Below, piece after piece: positions 1 to 10,099 of a stretch of DNA of 64,000 nucleotides. Where the stretch lies: the NCBI GenBank assembly GCA_038373885.1, contig JAWZYV010013280.1:62001-126000 (forward strand), written 5' to 3'. Positions within the stretch are counted from its first letter, which is position 1. Every line of letters begins with the position of its first letter. The position numbers and the translations under genes were made by a program. The notes beneath the pieces were generated by a model. That model did not search any database. It was not told the DNA's origin and saw nothing but the letters and a program-made list of their open reading frames with translations. The stretch is from Cheiracanthium punctorium (lineage: Eukaryota > Arthropoda > Arachnida > Araneae > Cheiracanthiidae).

Positions 1-335
1 TTTTAATACGATTACCGTTTACTCTCGCTACAACGCGACCTATCTTACGCAATTGTGTCACGAGTAAAGTATCCCATATCTAACGCGGATTTCTCGACCG
101 CAACACCAGATTTTTCGACAACACTAAGAAACTCAAACAGAAGTGCTGAGTGTGAGGGGGTGGGTAAGTATCCTCTTTGATTTGATGCTGTAAAAACGAG
201 CCAATCAGCGGACGGTATTTCATCTCTTGTAGTGTCACTGGAGGCGGAAGCGCCCAAACCGCCAACCCGCGCCTAAACCTCGCTTTATGTATTACTTTAT
301 GGTGGAAATGGTAATACATAGTTATGGAATGATTT
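1..335 (-). repeat. CpG-rich dispersed repeat, copy 1
   Basis: Read on the minus strand this stretch matches 50340-50600 on the plus strand. Shared blocks, in order, are GCTTCCGCC, GATAAAATACCG-like, TTACTCGTGA and GCGTAAGATAG. It is richer in CpG than its surroundings and is cut by the window start. The short ORFs inside it have no recognisable domain and I read them as chance. It is probably the 3' part of a DNA transposon, because the second copy ends at a possible CAGT...ACTG terminus flanked by TA. Confidence 0.5.
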
Positions 336-403
336 AAGACTGCCTGAGGGGTATTTATAAGTGTTCAAAAAAAGTGTGTGTATTTCAAGAAGTTGTATAT
401 ACC

Positions 404-487
404 CTACCCTACTAGCAATTTCGCTCGGGCAACCACCGGCCACGTAGCCAGCCGATGATGGCCCGAGCAAAATTGCTAGTATGGTAG
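404..487. repeat. Small palindromic (foldback) repeat
   Basis: The arms 404-430 and 461-487 are inverted copies of each other with two or three mismatches (core CTAGCAATTT...GCTCGGGC). A GC-rich loop of about 30 bases lies between them. The structure would form a strong hairpin as single strand. It may be a tiny MITE, but no flanking duplication is visible. Confidence 0.6.
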
Positions 488-539
488 ATGCACTAAAAGG
501 CGTTCAGAGCACGTCTTTCGGATTAGTTGTGCTACTAGG

Positions 540-710
540 CAGGGGCGTAGCCAAAGGGGGGGTTAGGGGGGTCATAACCCCCCATGAGGAATTTTTTGCC
601 ATAAAAAATGTATATTCTTCACTACATTATCACACACACGTATACATATATATGAGTTGTAGTAGTCGTAACCCCCCCCCCCCCATGAAAAATTTCTGGC
701 TACGCATCTG
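540..710 (+). mobile_element. hAT-type MITE, CAGGGGCGTAGCCA family, copy 1
   Basis: The ends are CAGGGGCGTAGCCA on the left and TGGCTACGCATCTG on the right, an imperfect terminal inverted repeat. The interior has G-run and C-run arms around a (CA)n/ATATAT-rich middle and matches 3128-3296 closely and 51699-51861 in reverse. No gene is inside. The 8-bp flanks do not match here, but the 51.7-kb copy has a perfect 8-bp duplication, which places the family in hAT. Confidence 0.7.
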
Positions 711-943
711 CTTTCTTTGACTGTGCATCGGAGGTTGATTAAAAAACAACCCTCGTACAAAATTTATAGTTTAAATAACGAAAATAGTATAATATTATTT
801 CTTTTCGCTGTGTCATTCCCAGCTTAAACCAAGCGGGCTGTTCAATAGATGAGAATTGTATTTAAAGTTTTTATCGAAAAATTCATTCACAAACAATTGT
901 AGTTTCAAATCATATTACTTTCGTGGCACTCTTAGTTTCAAAG

Positions 944-981
944 CCTATCCACCGCGACAAGGTGGTGCCACATCGGATAGG
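944..981. repeat. Inverted repeat upstream of the palindromic promoter array
   Basis: CCTATCC (944-950) and GGATAGG (975-981) can pair around a GC-rich loop. It sits immediately before the first repeat of the array at 985 and may be part of the same cassette. Confidence 0.4.
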
Positions 982-984
982 GAT

Positions 985-1123
985 CGGTTTTTAATTGTCC
1001 CGAGGCCAAAAACCGTATAAAAAGCAAGTATATTTTCGGTTTTTAATTGTCCTGAGCCAAAAACCGCGTAAAAAGCAGATATTTGTTCGGTTTTTAATTG
1101 TGAGCCAAAAACCGTATAAAAAG
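985..1123 (+). promoter_or_regulatory. Three tandem palindromic repeats, two with a TATA box
   Basis: Three units start at 985, 1037 and 1088, a period of 51-52 bp. Each has CGGTTTTT, a short spacer containing AATTGT, then AAAAACCG, so each forms an 8-bp stem. TATAAAAAG follows the stem in unit 1 (1016-1024) and unit 3 (1115-1123); in unit 2 the same place reads CGTAAAAAG. The last TATA box lies 48 bp before the ATG at 1163, a distance fitting a transcription start near 1145 and a very short leader. A further 17-base perfect palindrome, GCTTTAAA-T-TTTAAAGC, is at 1138-1154. Reading the array as a promoter is inference; its repeat structure is seen directly. Confidence 0.5.
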
Positions 1124-1140
1124 CATTATTTTTTGACGCT

Positions 1141-1548
1141 TTAAATTTTAAAGCAACAAAAAATGCGAGCCAAACGTCTCCTAGACTTTTTGCTCCTGGC
1201 CTGCTGTTCGTTGCTGAAAACCATTAACGGCGCTACGCTGAAAAGGCAGTCATCCAAAAACCTTTCCATCAGATCGGGTGGATACTGTGGAGAGGATTCG
1301 GGTGCTGCCACAGACAGCGGAGCAGCCGTAGCGTACGAACCGAGCGAGGAGTTGGCGTCCGCAAATTCCTCGTCATCAGAATCCGGCTCACTCTGTGGGA
1401 CAGCCAGACCCGGATCTGACGCAACGGAAATACTTTCGCCACGCCTCGCATACAAAAAAGCGGCCAAGAAGAAAGCCGAAAATGCTACAGCACTGCCATC
1501 AAATATAATTTCTGATAGCAGCACCAAAACGAACGGTACAAAAAACAT
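1141..1548 (-). CDS. Alternative antisense ORF, 135 aa, possible membrane protein
   Basis: This ORF overlaps the plus-strand candidate almost completely. Its product would start with a hydrophobic segment (about residues 1-33), continue with an acidic, Ser/Ala/Pro-rich middle (DSDDEEF) and end in a basic tail with two cysteines (KKSRRRLARIFCCFKI). I see no TATA box or canonical polyadenylation signal on this strand, so I prefer the plus-strand ORF. The two readings are alternatives, although both being expressed cannot be excluded from sequence alone. Confidence 0.2.
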   Translation of the reverse strand: MFFVPFVLVLLSEIIFDGSAVAFSAFFLAAFLYARRGESISVASDPGLAVPQSEPDSDDEEFADANSSLGSYATAAPLSVAAPESSPQYPPDLMERFLDDCLFSVAPLMVFSNEQQARSKKSRRRLARIFCCFKI

Positions 1549-1576
1549 TTTGCACCAAAATAATCAAACCACTTAG
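1163..1576 (+). CDS. Candidate small secreted protein, 137 aa, unknown function
   Basis: I do not recognise this protein. Residues 1-24 look like a cleavable signal peptide: a basic start (MRAKR), a hydrophobic core (LLDFLLLACCSLL) and a small-residue cleavage context (TINGA). The rest is low in hydrophobic residues and rich in Ser, Ala and Gly, with a Lys/Ala stretch near residues 95-105. Four N-glycosylation sequons (NSS, NAT, NGT, NQT) lie in the mature part, as expected of a secreted protein. The start has adenines before it. TATA-bearing repeats end 40 bp upstream, and AATAAA follows the TAG stop by 45 bp (1621-1626). Base composition is clearly more GC-rich than the flanks. Against it: the opposite strand holds an ORF of nearly the same length (1141-1548), so the coding strand is uncertain and no homologue was tested. 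It could be a captured foreign gene or a chance ORF in a GC-rich repeat. Confidence 0.42.
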   Translation: MRAKRLLDFLLLACCSLLKTINGATLKRQSSKNLSIRSGGYCGEDSGAATDSGAAVAYEPSEELASANSSSSESGSLCGTARPGSDATEILSPRLAYKKAAKKKAENATALPSNIISDSSTKTNGTKNILHQNNQTT

Positions 1577-1620
1577 TTCAAATGCTTAAAAAGTATGGTA
1601 AATACAGTTTCAAGCACCGA

Positions 1621-1626
1621 AATAAA
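1621..1626 (+). terminator. Polyadenylation signal AATAAA
   Basis: A canonical AATAAA lies 45 bp after the stop of the 137-aa ORF. In AT-rich DNA this hexamer is common by chance, so it supports the gene model only together with the upstream array. Confidence 0.35.
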
Positions 1627-1639
1627 GCAGTTATAGAAG

Positions 1640-2134
1640 AAATCCAAGCATCTATTCCAAGAGCTTAGATAGAAATGATTTGTGTTGCTGATTGTTGCAA
1701 ATATTTCTCATTGACAACAATATACGTCCCCAATTTTAGCTTCGAAACTGTAACTTGGTATTGTTTACAACAATGTATTAAAGTTCCAAATACTATTTTA
1801 CTGGATTCATTGTTCATAGAAATTTTTGCGTCATATTGCGATGCGTTGTTTCAGCCGCAAAACTTTTTGTTTACACATGCTTTGGGGGGATACTTCTCTA
1901 TGCACTGGTCATTTGTCTGCCCCAGAGATCAGAGTGATCTCGCAAACTAGAGTATCACCGAGTCCCGCATCAGTTGACGTTCTTTAGAGAATCAAATTAA
2001 TAGTAGAGGGCGGTTATAGTTAAATTTCCCCTACAAACAGCATTCTGCAACTGTAACCGGTGAGCAGATTGCTACCCAATTTGGCATATGGAAGCATGAG
2101 ATGCACTCAAGGGAATTTTTCAGGACGTTTAGCT

Positions 2135-2165
<31 letters not shown>

Positions 2166-3127
2166 ACTAGATGGCACTTTTCATGTTGAAATCAGCTCAA
2201 ATATTACCCAAAGGAGTGAATGAATGCCCAAAGACTATTGAATAAATGTTAAAGTATTCGACTACGTTGACAAAGCTAATTTTGGCGAAAATTCACATTT
2301 TCATTTTACTGTCTCAAAGTACCATACACAGATATTCTAAAATGGCCTTTATTTTAATTCTATATGTTTGTAGAAATCTAGTTATGGTCATTTAAATAGT
2401 AAGAGACAGTTGACAAAATTTGGTTGATTCCTAGATTACGGTGCTTCTTAGCCAACGAGGCGATAAAAAGTTTAATGTGGTAACCTTGGAGACTTTTATT
2501 TGTTTTCTGAGACAAGACGGGAAAACGCGCCAAATTAGCAATTTTTGAAAACGCGCCAAGAAGCATCGTAAAGTAGGAATTAACCCAAAATTTTAAATGT
2601 TTTTATTAAAAAACGAAATTTTTTCGCAGTTAACTGCACGAAAAACATGATTTCTCAAGAACTAATGAACTATAAATGATTTAACTTAGCATACATATTT
2701 CTTGGACCTGTGTGAGAGTAATATAACACAGGTTTTGATGTAGATCTATTTTATTATGTTTTACAGCTTTTTTATTCCAGAAAATAGAGTGAATTTTGAA
2801 AAAAATGCTTATTCACTGTACTAAACTAATCATACATCCGAAAGTTTTGTAAGTACGACTTAACCTGCGGTCTGTTCCATTACCAACAGTTAGATGAGTA
2901 CACATGCAAAGCCGCAGTTGATTATATTGAAAAGCATTTTGTGAAGATCGTTTTTCCCAACGATGACATTTTCATTAAATTTTTTAATAAATTACATTTT
3001 TTAAAAATAAATATAAATATGAGTTCTTAAGTTTTTACTTTGAAACACACCCAAAAACATATTCAGAATGTTACATATTAGTTATTTTAAGAAAATCGTC
3101 TCCGAACATAGTTGGATACCTTAAAAT
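1640..3127. other. AT-rich stretch without recognisable gene
   Basis: I see a poly(A) run at about 2134-2161 and otherwise no repeat boundary, domain or exon pattern. Short ORFs here lack coding character. Confidence 0.5.
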
Positions 3128-3296
3128 CAGGGGTGTAGCCAAGGGGGGGGGTCAGGGCGGTCATAACTCCCCCCATGAGGAATTTTTTGCCATACAAAAT
3201 GTATATTCTTCACTACATTATCACACTCACGCATACATATATATGAGTTGTAGTGGTCGTAACCCCCCCCATGAAAAATTTCTGGCTACGCCCCTG
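3128..3296 (+). mobile_element. hAT-type MITE, CAGGGGCGTAGCCA family, copy 2
   Basis: The ends are CAGGGGTGTAGCC and GGCTACGCCCCTG. The interior is nearly the same as 540-710, including the middle block TATTCTTCACTACATTATC. The flanking 8-mers do not match, so the duplication has decayed or the boundary was altered. Confidence 0.7.
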
Positions 3297-4034
3297 CTGC
3301 TAGGGTATAACTTATTTCACAAAGCGAAATTTTCACTTACGCAAGGGGTCTTAGAACGTATCCCTTGCGTAAGTTAAGTATTTGCGTATTGTTGATTTAA
3401 CAAATTTTCCATTCTTCTATAAAAAATGATTCAACAAAATTATTTCTTTTAAAGCAGTGACAACGGATTTTTCTTGAACAAAAATTTCGACAAAACGTTT
3501 ACGCCCCGTGAACACATTTCCCACGCTGTTAAGTTTCAATCCCCAGCAGACGATTCACGGAAACTTTCAACCCAACTTGTTTACGTCCTTTACACAATTC
3601 TCTTAATGGGTCGAGTGCAATCAGAAGGTTGAACTTGCGAAAAGATTTTCAGAAACAGAACTTTTTCCTCCCAGAAAGAAAGAAGAAAAAAACGTAAATA
3701 AAGCTCCTTTATTATATATCATTTCTGCAAGAGTTTGGCTCTCTTCCTTACCCATTCTCTCGATGACCCCGTAAATATCCGGAAGAAACCGGAAGGGTAA
3801 ATATATTTCTTTCCCCAGACTTCAGCCGAATAAATCCGTCTTTCTGCACAGTGGCGTAAACTGCATGAAGAGTTCCTTTCTGTTTTGTTAATATATACGA
3901 GTGTTTTCCTTTCTTATTAACACGTGTACGCATATGAATTCATTGCTGATGATTTTCTATAATTTAACGTCGTGTCATGTGATAGGTCATATTCGTATTT
4001 TTTATATAAAACAATCCTTAATCATATTAACCCT
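3297..4034. other. Non-coding stretch
   Basis: At 3322-3395 there is an inverted pair of the type CTTACGCAAGG / CCTTGCGTAAG, resembling the end of the possible pogo-like element at 49678. The rest shows nothing I can name. Confidence 0.35.
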
Positions 4035-4540
4035 TTAACCCTTTGAAACGCAACACCATTTCCCAATGCCGAAAAAAGGGCAGCTGTTGCCATCGTTCGA
4101 TTTAACTACCAGCAAGATGGCGGCAGATCGAATCGTTCATCGCGTGGCACAAATCTAAAGACCATTTTTTGACACAGGTCATCGAACAGGCCAATCGAAC
4201 ACAGGTGGCTGTGCGCGCACAGCCTTCTGTGTTCGATCGACCGCTATTTGCTAGTAGTTAAATCGAGCGATGGCAATAGCTGCCCTTTTTTCGGCATTGT
4301 GTAGTCTATCCAGCTGTTCTTCTATATCAAGAGATAGCAGATTCCAGTGCTGTTAAAAATAATCCTGACACTTTTACAAATAATCGAAAATTTTTACGGG
4401 AAATTATGTGCTAAAAAGTAAAAGATTCTCGCATAACTATGTCACCCTCACAAGTATTTCTATTGAAATCTAATTTATTTTTCGTGACTGACAACAGTCA
4501 AGACGTCATACTTTTGAGTACTCAAGGTGAGGACAAAACC
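4035..4540 (+). mobile_element. Foldback TTAA MITE (piggyBac-like), copy 1, degenerate
   Basis: It starts at TTAA followed by CCCTTTGAAACGCAAC. The left arm, a central palindrome around 4206-4225 and a right arm follow, then the asymmetric right region typical of the long form. The right terminus is decayed, with no clear AAAGGGTTAA. In intact copies TTAA flanks both ends, the insertion signature of piggyBac elements. No protein is encoded. Confidence 0.6.
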
Positions 4541-4855
4541 ATGATATTTTGGCTGTTTTGATTCACGAAGAATACATCTAGATAGACTGTCCAATATCGA
4601 AAAGGAGCGGCCATTGCCATCGCACGATTTAAGTACCAGTAAGACAGCAGTCGATCGAATCTCCCAGTGCATGCATGTGTCTCTTTTTTAGAACCGCACA
4701 GCCTGTTCTAACTCCGCACAGCAGACTGTGTCAAAAATGTTCTAAAGCTCTGTGGCATGCCCTGGGCGATTCGAGACCGCCGTCGTGCTGGTAGTTAAAT
4801 CGTGCGATGGCAACGGTTGCACTTTTTCGACGTTGGGAAATAGTTGCATATCAAA
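4500..4855 (-). mobile_element. Foldback TTAA MITE, copy 2, degenerate
   Basis: Both arms of the foldback are recognisable (about 4590-4670 and 4750-4830), and the right edge contains a decayed ...TTGCATATCAAAG end. The block before the left arm is the reverse complement of the asymmetric region of the long form, so this copy lies head-to-head with copy 1. Divergence from consensus is high, which makes it one of the older insertions. Confidence 0.5.
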
Positions 4856-6485
4856 GACTTAAGATATGAGCCAAGCCTCGGGGTTTCAATTGCAAATTCA
4901 TTGCAAATTCATCGAAATTCTTTGCGAACTTTGAAATATTAGCAAATTTAAGTGAAATTTCGGTAAAGGTAATTGCATTTACGCTACATCAAATGTCAAT
5001 AATTCTGGTAAATATATTTTAGTAATATTTATGTGGAGTAAATAACTAGCATATTTATCTGTGTTACGAAGCAAAAGATTTGCAAATATTCTATATCCTA
5101 TGGAAATATTTCAATTATTATATGAGAACTCAGTATTTTTTCGAAAGAATAGCTTGACAAAAATACTTATAAAATCATTGAATAAAGACAGAAATATTAT
5201 ATTCTGCTTCATAAAACAGCAAGTAACCATCCAATTACCCTGGTAAAATTTCAAGTCACTGGCTTGAACACGTTATGAGATGTACCAATTATCGGAGAGA
5301 AAATTTACGAAAAACGCAATTTAGCAAAAAATGCATCGAAATATTTTAATACTGCAAAAATGCTAATTCTTCTGGTTCATTATTTCTTCCATAACTTACT
5401 TTCCATCGATCGTAGGAACAAAAGTAAAATGGTTTTGGAATCCTAATCATGAGTGGCCTACAAAAAAAGATTTAAAAAAATCAAAATTTTTCTCAAAACA
5501 AGGATTTTTCGGGCAGCCTCATACCTTGGAAATCAATGGAATACTTAAGATTTAAGTTTGGTTGTGGCGAAAGAAAAAGCGTAATTTGTTGAAATAAATA
5601 AGTTTTACTCATTTTTAATGAATATGCATTAAAACTTAACAAACGGGAGTCGCTAAATCTATTTTTAATTATACGAGATAGTATTTATTAACCTTTCCAC
5701 TTTGAGCTTACTTTATTTTCTGACATTCCAAAAATAATTTAGTTAGAAGTTTTTGTCCTGCTTATGAAAATATAATACAAAAGTAATTAGTCTTTTCATG
5801 GCGTTAATTGTTACCGTATTCAATCTAAATAAAAATAAATTAATTTTTTTAATGCTGAAGGATTTTAAACCTGTAATACTTCCTGAATTTTTACTATTTT
5901 CAAATTTTTACTTTTTTACATACATGAAAACAGTATCTGCAATATCTGTAATAATACGCGCAATACAAAATGTGTACTGGCATGTCGTATGTATAAACTG
6001 GTGACGATTGGTTGTGCAGCAAAGTTTCTGGCACTTTCATGTAACGTTCATAAGAATTCTAGTGCCCCTCAGCTACCCATCATTTTCAAGGAAAGCTCCT
6101 GGATTTTTTATAGTGCAACTCACACTGAGGTCGCATTGCGATGTCACTGCATTGTATTTATCGAGGTAAAACACTGCATCGCTAACGCACTGTGTAGTAT
6201 TCATACGGTTAATTTACATGAAAAAGAAATATAGGTAGAAAAAAATTGCAAATTTAAATAATACATTCTAAATAAACCATTTTTAATGGAAAAGTATTCA
6301 TTTGTTTTTTATTGTAAATATGGAAGGAAATGCTTGCAGTACAGTTTGTATGATACGTAAATGGTTTAAGATAGTATCAAAGAGGGAAAGAAATGTTAAA
6401 AAGACAACTTTCATAAATACCAAAGATTTCTGAAGAAATAAATTTAAGTGGGTAGTTTGTTCACTGATTTCTTAAATCTTTATTT
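4856..6485. other. AT-rich stretch without recognisable gene
   Basis: No TIR, tandem repeat or domain stands out. The 68- and 81-aa ORFs near 5.8-6.2 kb have no signal peptide or motif I can defend, and their composition matches the background. Confidence 0.45.
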
Positions 6486-6781
6486 TGTAACAACCGTAAA
6501 ATGACGTCAAAGCAACGTCATCCTTTTTAGTTAAAATTCATCCAACTAACTCCATGGCGCGGGCTCGCGATTTTCATTTATCCAGTAGTTCGCCTATTGT
6601 TGATGTTCTAAAGGTTTTTTAGTGTGAAAGATGTTGTTACAACCGTAAAATGACGTCAAAGCAACGTCATCCTTTTTAGTTAAAATTCATCCAAACTCCA
6701 TGGCGCGGGCTCGCGATTTTCATTTATCCAGAAGTTCGCCTATTGTTGGTGTTCTAAAGTTTTTTTTAGTGTGAAAGAAGT
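6486..6781. repeat. Two-copy tandem repeat (149 bp) with CRE-like sites
   Basis: Unit 1 is about 6486-6634 and unit 2 about 6635-6781. They are almost identical apart from a 4-base deletion in unit 2. Each has the CRE palindrome TGACGTCA followed within 8 bases by an inverted half-site CGTCA, and a CpG-rich block CCATGGCGCGGGCTCGCG. The near-identity means a recent duplication or active homogenisation. Confidence 0.75.
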
Positions 6782-7433
6782 TTGCAAGAAAATATTGTAA
6801 GATGATTTTGTAATGGCTGTGAATAATAAAATGATGTTTACAGCTATAATTTTTCATATTGTTTTTCAAAAAGGTAATAAAAAACAAGTGGTACGATGTC
6901 TGTTGTCATAAAGCGTTTTTCTCAAGACACAAAGACAAATTTTGCTTGGGCAATGTAAGGGAATAGGGTGCTTAATTTTTAATTGTTGAAAGTCACAAAT
7001 TGATGTATGGCACGTTATTAAGTGAAAAAATGTTATGGATTTTAGCTTAATAGTTTTACTGATTTAACCAAATTTTGATTGAAATTACCGATGAATATGC
7101 GAAATATGTTGAAAATCGAAGAAAATTACTCGCTTTCAGCAATTCTGGGAAGGGCGTATATGTAGCTCTATGCGACACATACAGTGACGCGAGCTGTCCA
7201 CTCCTGGCAAATAAATAAATAAATATCGCCAAGCTGTGTTCAATTTGAAATATTTGTTTCTGACACTTAATTTGGCAATATTTCGCCAAAAGCCGACAGT
7301 CTTGAGACAGTTTTAGAGATATTTTGGGGATAAACCAATATAGTAAGAAATACGAAATTATTTTTAACTCCAAATTTGGCGGTATTTAGGCAAAATTCTC
7401 CAAGGTCGATGACAAATGGCGAGATTTTAGACT

Positions 7434-8180
7434 AGGACCAAATAATGACTCACTGCAGATGTAATATATTAAAAATGTCCATAGACATTAATGTACTGAA
7501 ACTCTTTTACGTGGTCCAGTAAATAGATAGCAGTAGACTGGAACCAAAAATCGATGTGCACAACTAGATGTTACAACAATCTTATATATGAAATTTCAAC
7601 ATTCTACGAATAATAGTTTTTGAGATATGAGAGTCCACGGTCGGTCTATTACCTGACTATATGGTAGGACGGTATTGTGTTTGAAATGGATCAATGTCTC
7701 TAAAACTGCCATTGCCCGTAATGTATTGAAATGTTTTTGAGTGTTCCTGTAAAAGAAGTAAAAGTGATAAAGACGCTATATTTCTTTTTTGACAGCTGGC
7801 TGTGCGCGCACAGCCAGCTGTCAAAAAAGGGTCTCTAGATCTGTGGCAGGTGATGAACGTTTCGATCGTCCGCCATCTTGCTGGTAGTTAAGTCGAGCGA
7901 TGGCAACGGCTGCCCTTTTTTCAGCATTGGGAAAGGGTTGCGCCTCAAAGGGTTAACAACATACATCACTTCTTAGTCGTTTGAAATAGCCTAATATCTC
8001 TAAAATACGTTGAAATGAGAAATGAACTTCTGCCTCGTAATGTATTTAAAATCTTTTGGGTGGCCCTGTACATAAACTATCTGGTCGATTGGGACCAAAA
8101 GGGGAGATGCACAACTAGATGTTACAAGAATCCTAAATATAAATTTTCTTCGTCAAAATCTGGCTATCGAAATTTTTCAC
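7434..8180 (+). repeat. Local direct repeat interrupted by a TTAA MITE
   Basis: Blocks near 7530-7620 and 8080-8160 share GCACAACTAGATGTTACAA and its surroundings. Blocks near 7680-7760 and 7975-8070 share a segment with CCTCGTAATGTATT-like sequence. The MITE at 7784-7956 separates them. It looks like two or three degenerate copies of a unit of about 300 bp. Confidence 0.45.
7784..7956 (+). mobile_element. Foldback TTAA MITE, copy 3, 5'-truncated short form
   Basis: It begins in the central palindrome and keeps the complete right arm, ending GCGCCTCAAAGGGTTAA. The right end here is the mirror image of the usual left end, so this copy is of the fully symmetric short form and lacks the asymmetric right region. 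Confidence 0.7.
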
Positions 8181-9041
8181 GATCATATTACTTCCTTATT
8201 CTTCGTACAAAGAACTAAAAATATTAAAAAAACATCTTTCCCTTGTATCAATTTCTTTTAGCGAATAGAAAATGATAATACTTTTTCAGTCTATCCACGT
8301 TTCGCTACATATGCGTTTAACTATTCGTGTAAATAACGGACATGGTTTAGATAAAAACTAAATTCCTCTAATATTAAACAGATTCAGTTTTTAATATAGA
8401 CTAATTATTGGTGTTATGTTTATATGTACTCTACATAGACACAGACAATAATAGAACAGCATCATTATCATTTACTCAAAGTTATCTCATATATATACCT
8501 CTTGACTTTTATATAAAAGGCCATTGAGACATAGTATCTAACAAGAATTCAATTTTCGCAGTAGATTGGTTTATTAACCTTTTAACGTCGCGTCGTGTTC
8601 TCGCAAAAACAGACAGTTTAATCGAATTTTCTAACTCTCCTGTCTTTAACCTACGAACTTTTATTGTTCTGCAGGGGAAAGTTTAATTTTTGCCTCGGAT
8701 GTATCGATTTATAAAAATCTTATGAAAGCAATTATTGTCTATAAATACCATTAGTTTTTACGTTAAGTTATATACATAAATATTGATACTTTAGCGAATA
8801 ATTCAATGATAAATTTATGTATTTGTTGCACTAATTATTTACCACTATTGAATTTGCTTGTTTGTTGCAGCCTCCTTTAACATTAGAGAGTAGGAAATCT
8901 ATTAGGTCTAAAATTAAACATATTAAAACTATACTGAAAGTTATGTTCTTATCCAAAAGTTTTCAAAAGTTGCCTGAAAGACGTGAAATAGAAAAATGGT
9001 ACTCATGAATGTTATGTGATCAAATCAGGAAATGTTCTGTC

Positions 9042-9072
<31 letters not shown>

Positions 9073-10099
9073 CTTATCTGTTAAAATATGGAATTTTCTA
9101 ATAAAAACAAAAAAGTATAACAACGAATGAAAATTCCCAAGTTATAAATTCAAAATTTAAAATCATGTTCATCCTACATTTTATGCATCGAAAAAAAAAA
9201 AACTAGTAACATTTAGAAATAACAAAATAATTGAAGGATGTAGATGTTATTAACAAATATGGCATATTGGCACAAGGCGCGGACCGACGGTAAGAAGCGC
9301 CCCCTGCAAACGTAAAATAGACGCCCCTTTTATACTCCAGGTCAAATTTATAGCAGTTTTTGGGTTCGAAAATGGCTCTTCTTCGAAGATAGGACCCCGA
9401 TGCAATGCTTACCTTGCTTACCGTTCCGGGCTGTCCCTAACTGGCACATTTTGTGTGTGTATGTGTGTATGATATGTTTGTTCCCATAAAAACTACTTAC
9501 ATACAGTCCTAAAAATGCAATAATTCTGGTAAAACTGGAACTGAAATTTAAATATGGAAAATATTAGTTTAGGAAAAGTAAGAATGTTATATTTGCATCT
9601 ACCTCCTTCAATTTAGCGAGACAGCCAATGACGAAGAAGCGATGCTAGCAGGGCCCTTGTTAAAGATGGGGTAGGAGGGGATTCTCCTCCCTTCCCTAAC
9701 ACTCGCAAAATTCTATTAAACTTGGCAAAATTAGATACCTAGTTGGGAAACTTCGTTATAAAAATTTAGCGAAAACTATAATTTACTTTCTATTTCTGGT
9801 ACATGGCAAAATTACACAAACCCAGTTGGCAAAGGTGGTAATTTAGTTGATAAAAAATAAGTAAGTTGGTAAAAACCGATATTTTACTTGGCAGTTTATC
9901 GACATCTCTTTGTATAGCATTTTCTCGAGAAATATTGGTCCTAGGCCTTCGGTAACTTCACTGTTGGGGACTTAATTTTCGCGACATGTTGGTCATTTGG
10001 CGCGTTTTTTTGCAATGGGGCTTATAAAGTTAGTTTCTCTGCATTAACATGCATAATAGCCTAATTTTACTCTTCTATTACGCAATTATAATCGAGTCT
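8181..10099. other. AT-rich stretch, poly(A) run, possible decayed elements
   Basis: There is a poly(A) run at about 9042-9070. CpG-rich patches at about 9270-9440 and 9640-9700 (with GCGCCCCCT and GGGGTAGGAGGGG) look like decayed MITE ends, but I cannot pair their termini. No gene is seen. Confidence 0.35.

Noticed and set aside
3748..3933. 61-aa minus-strand ORF (HAVYATVQKDGFIRLKSG) that looks like a real protein fragment.
   Set aside because: No homologous motif, splice sites or neighbouring exons could be recognised; length is within chance expectation.
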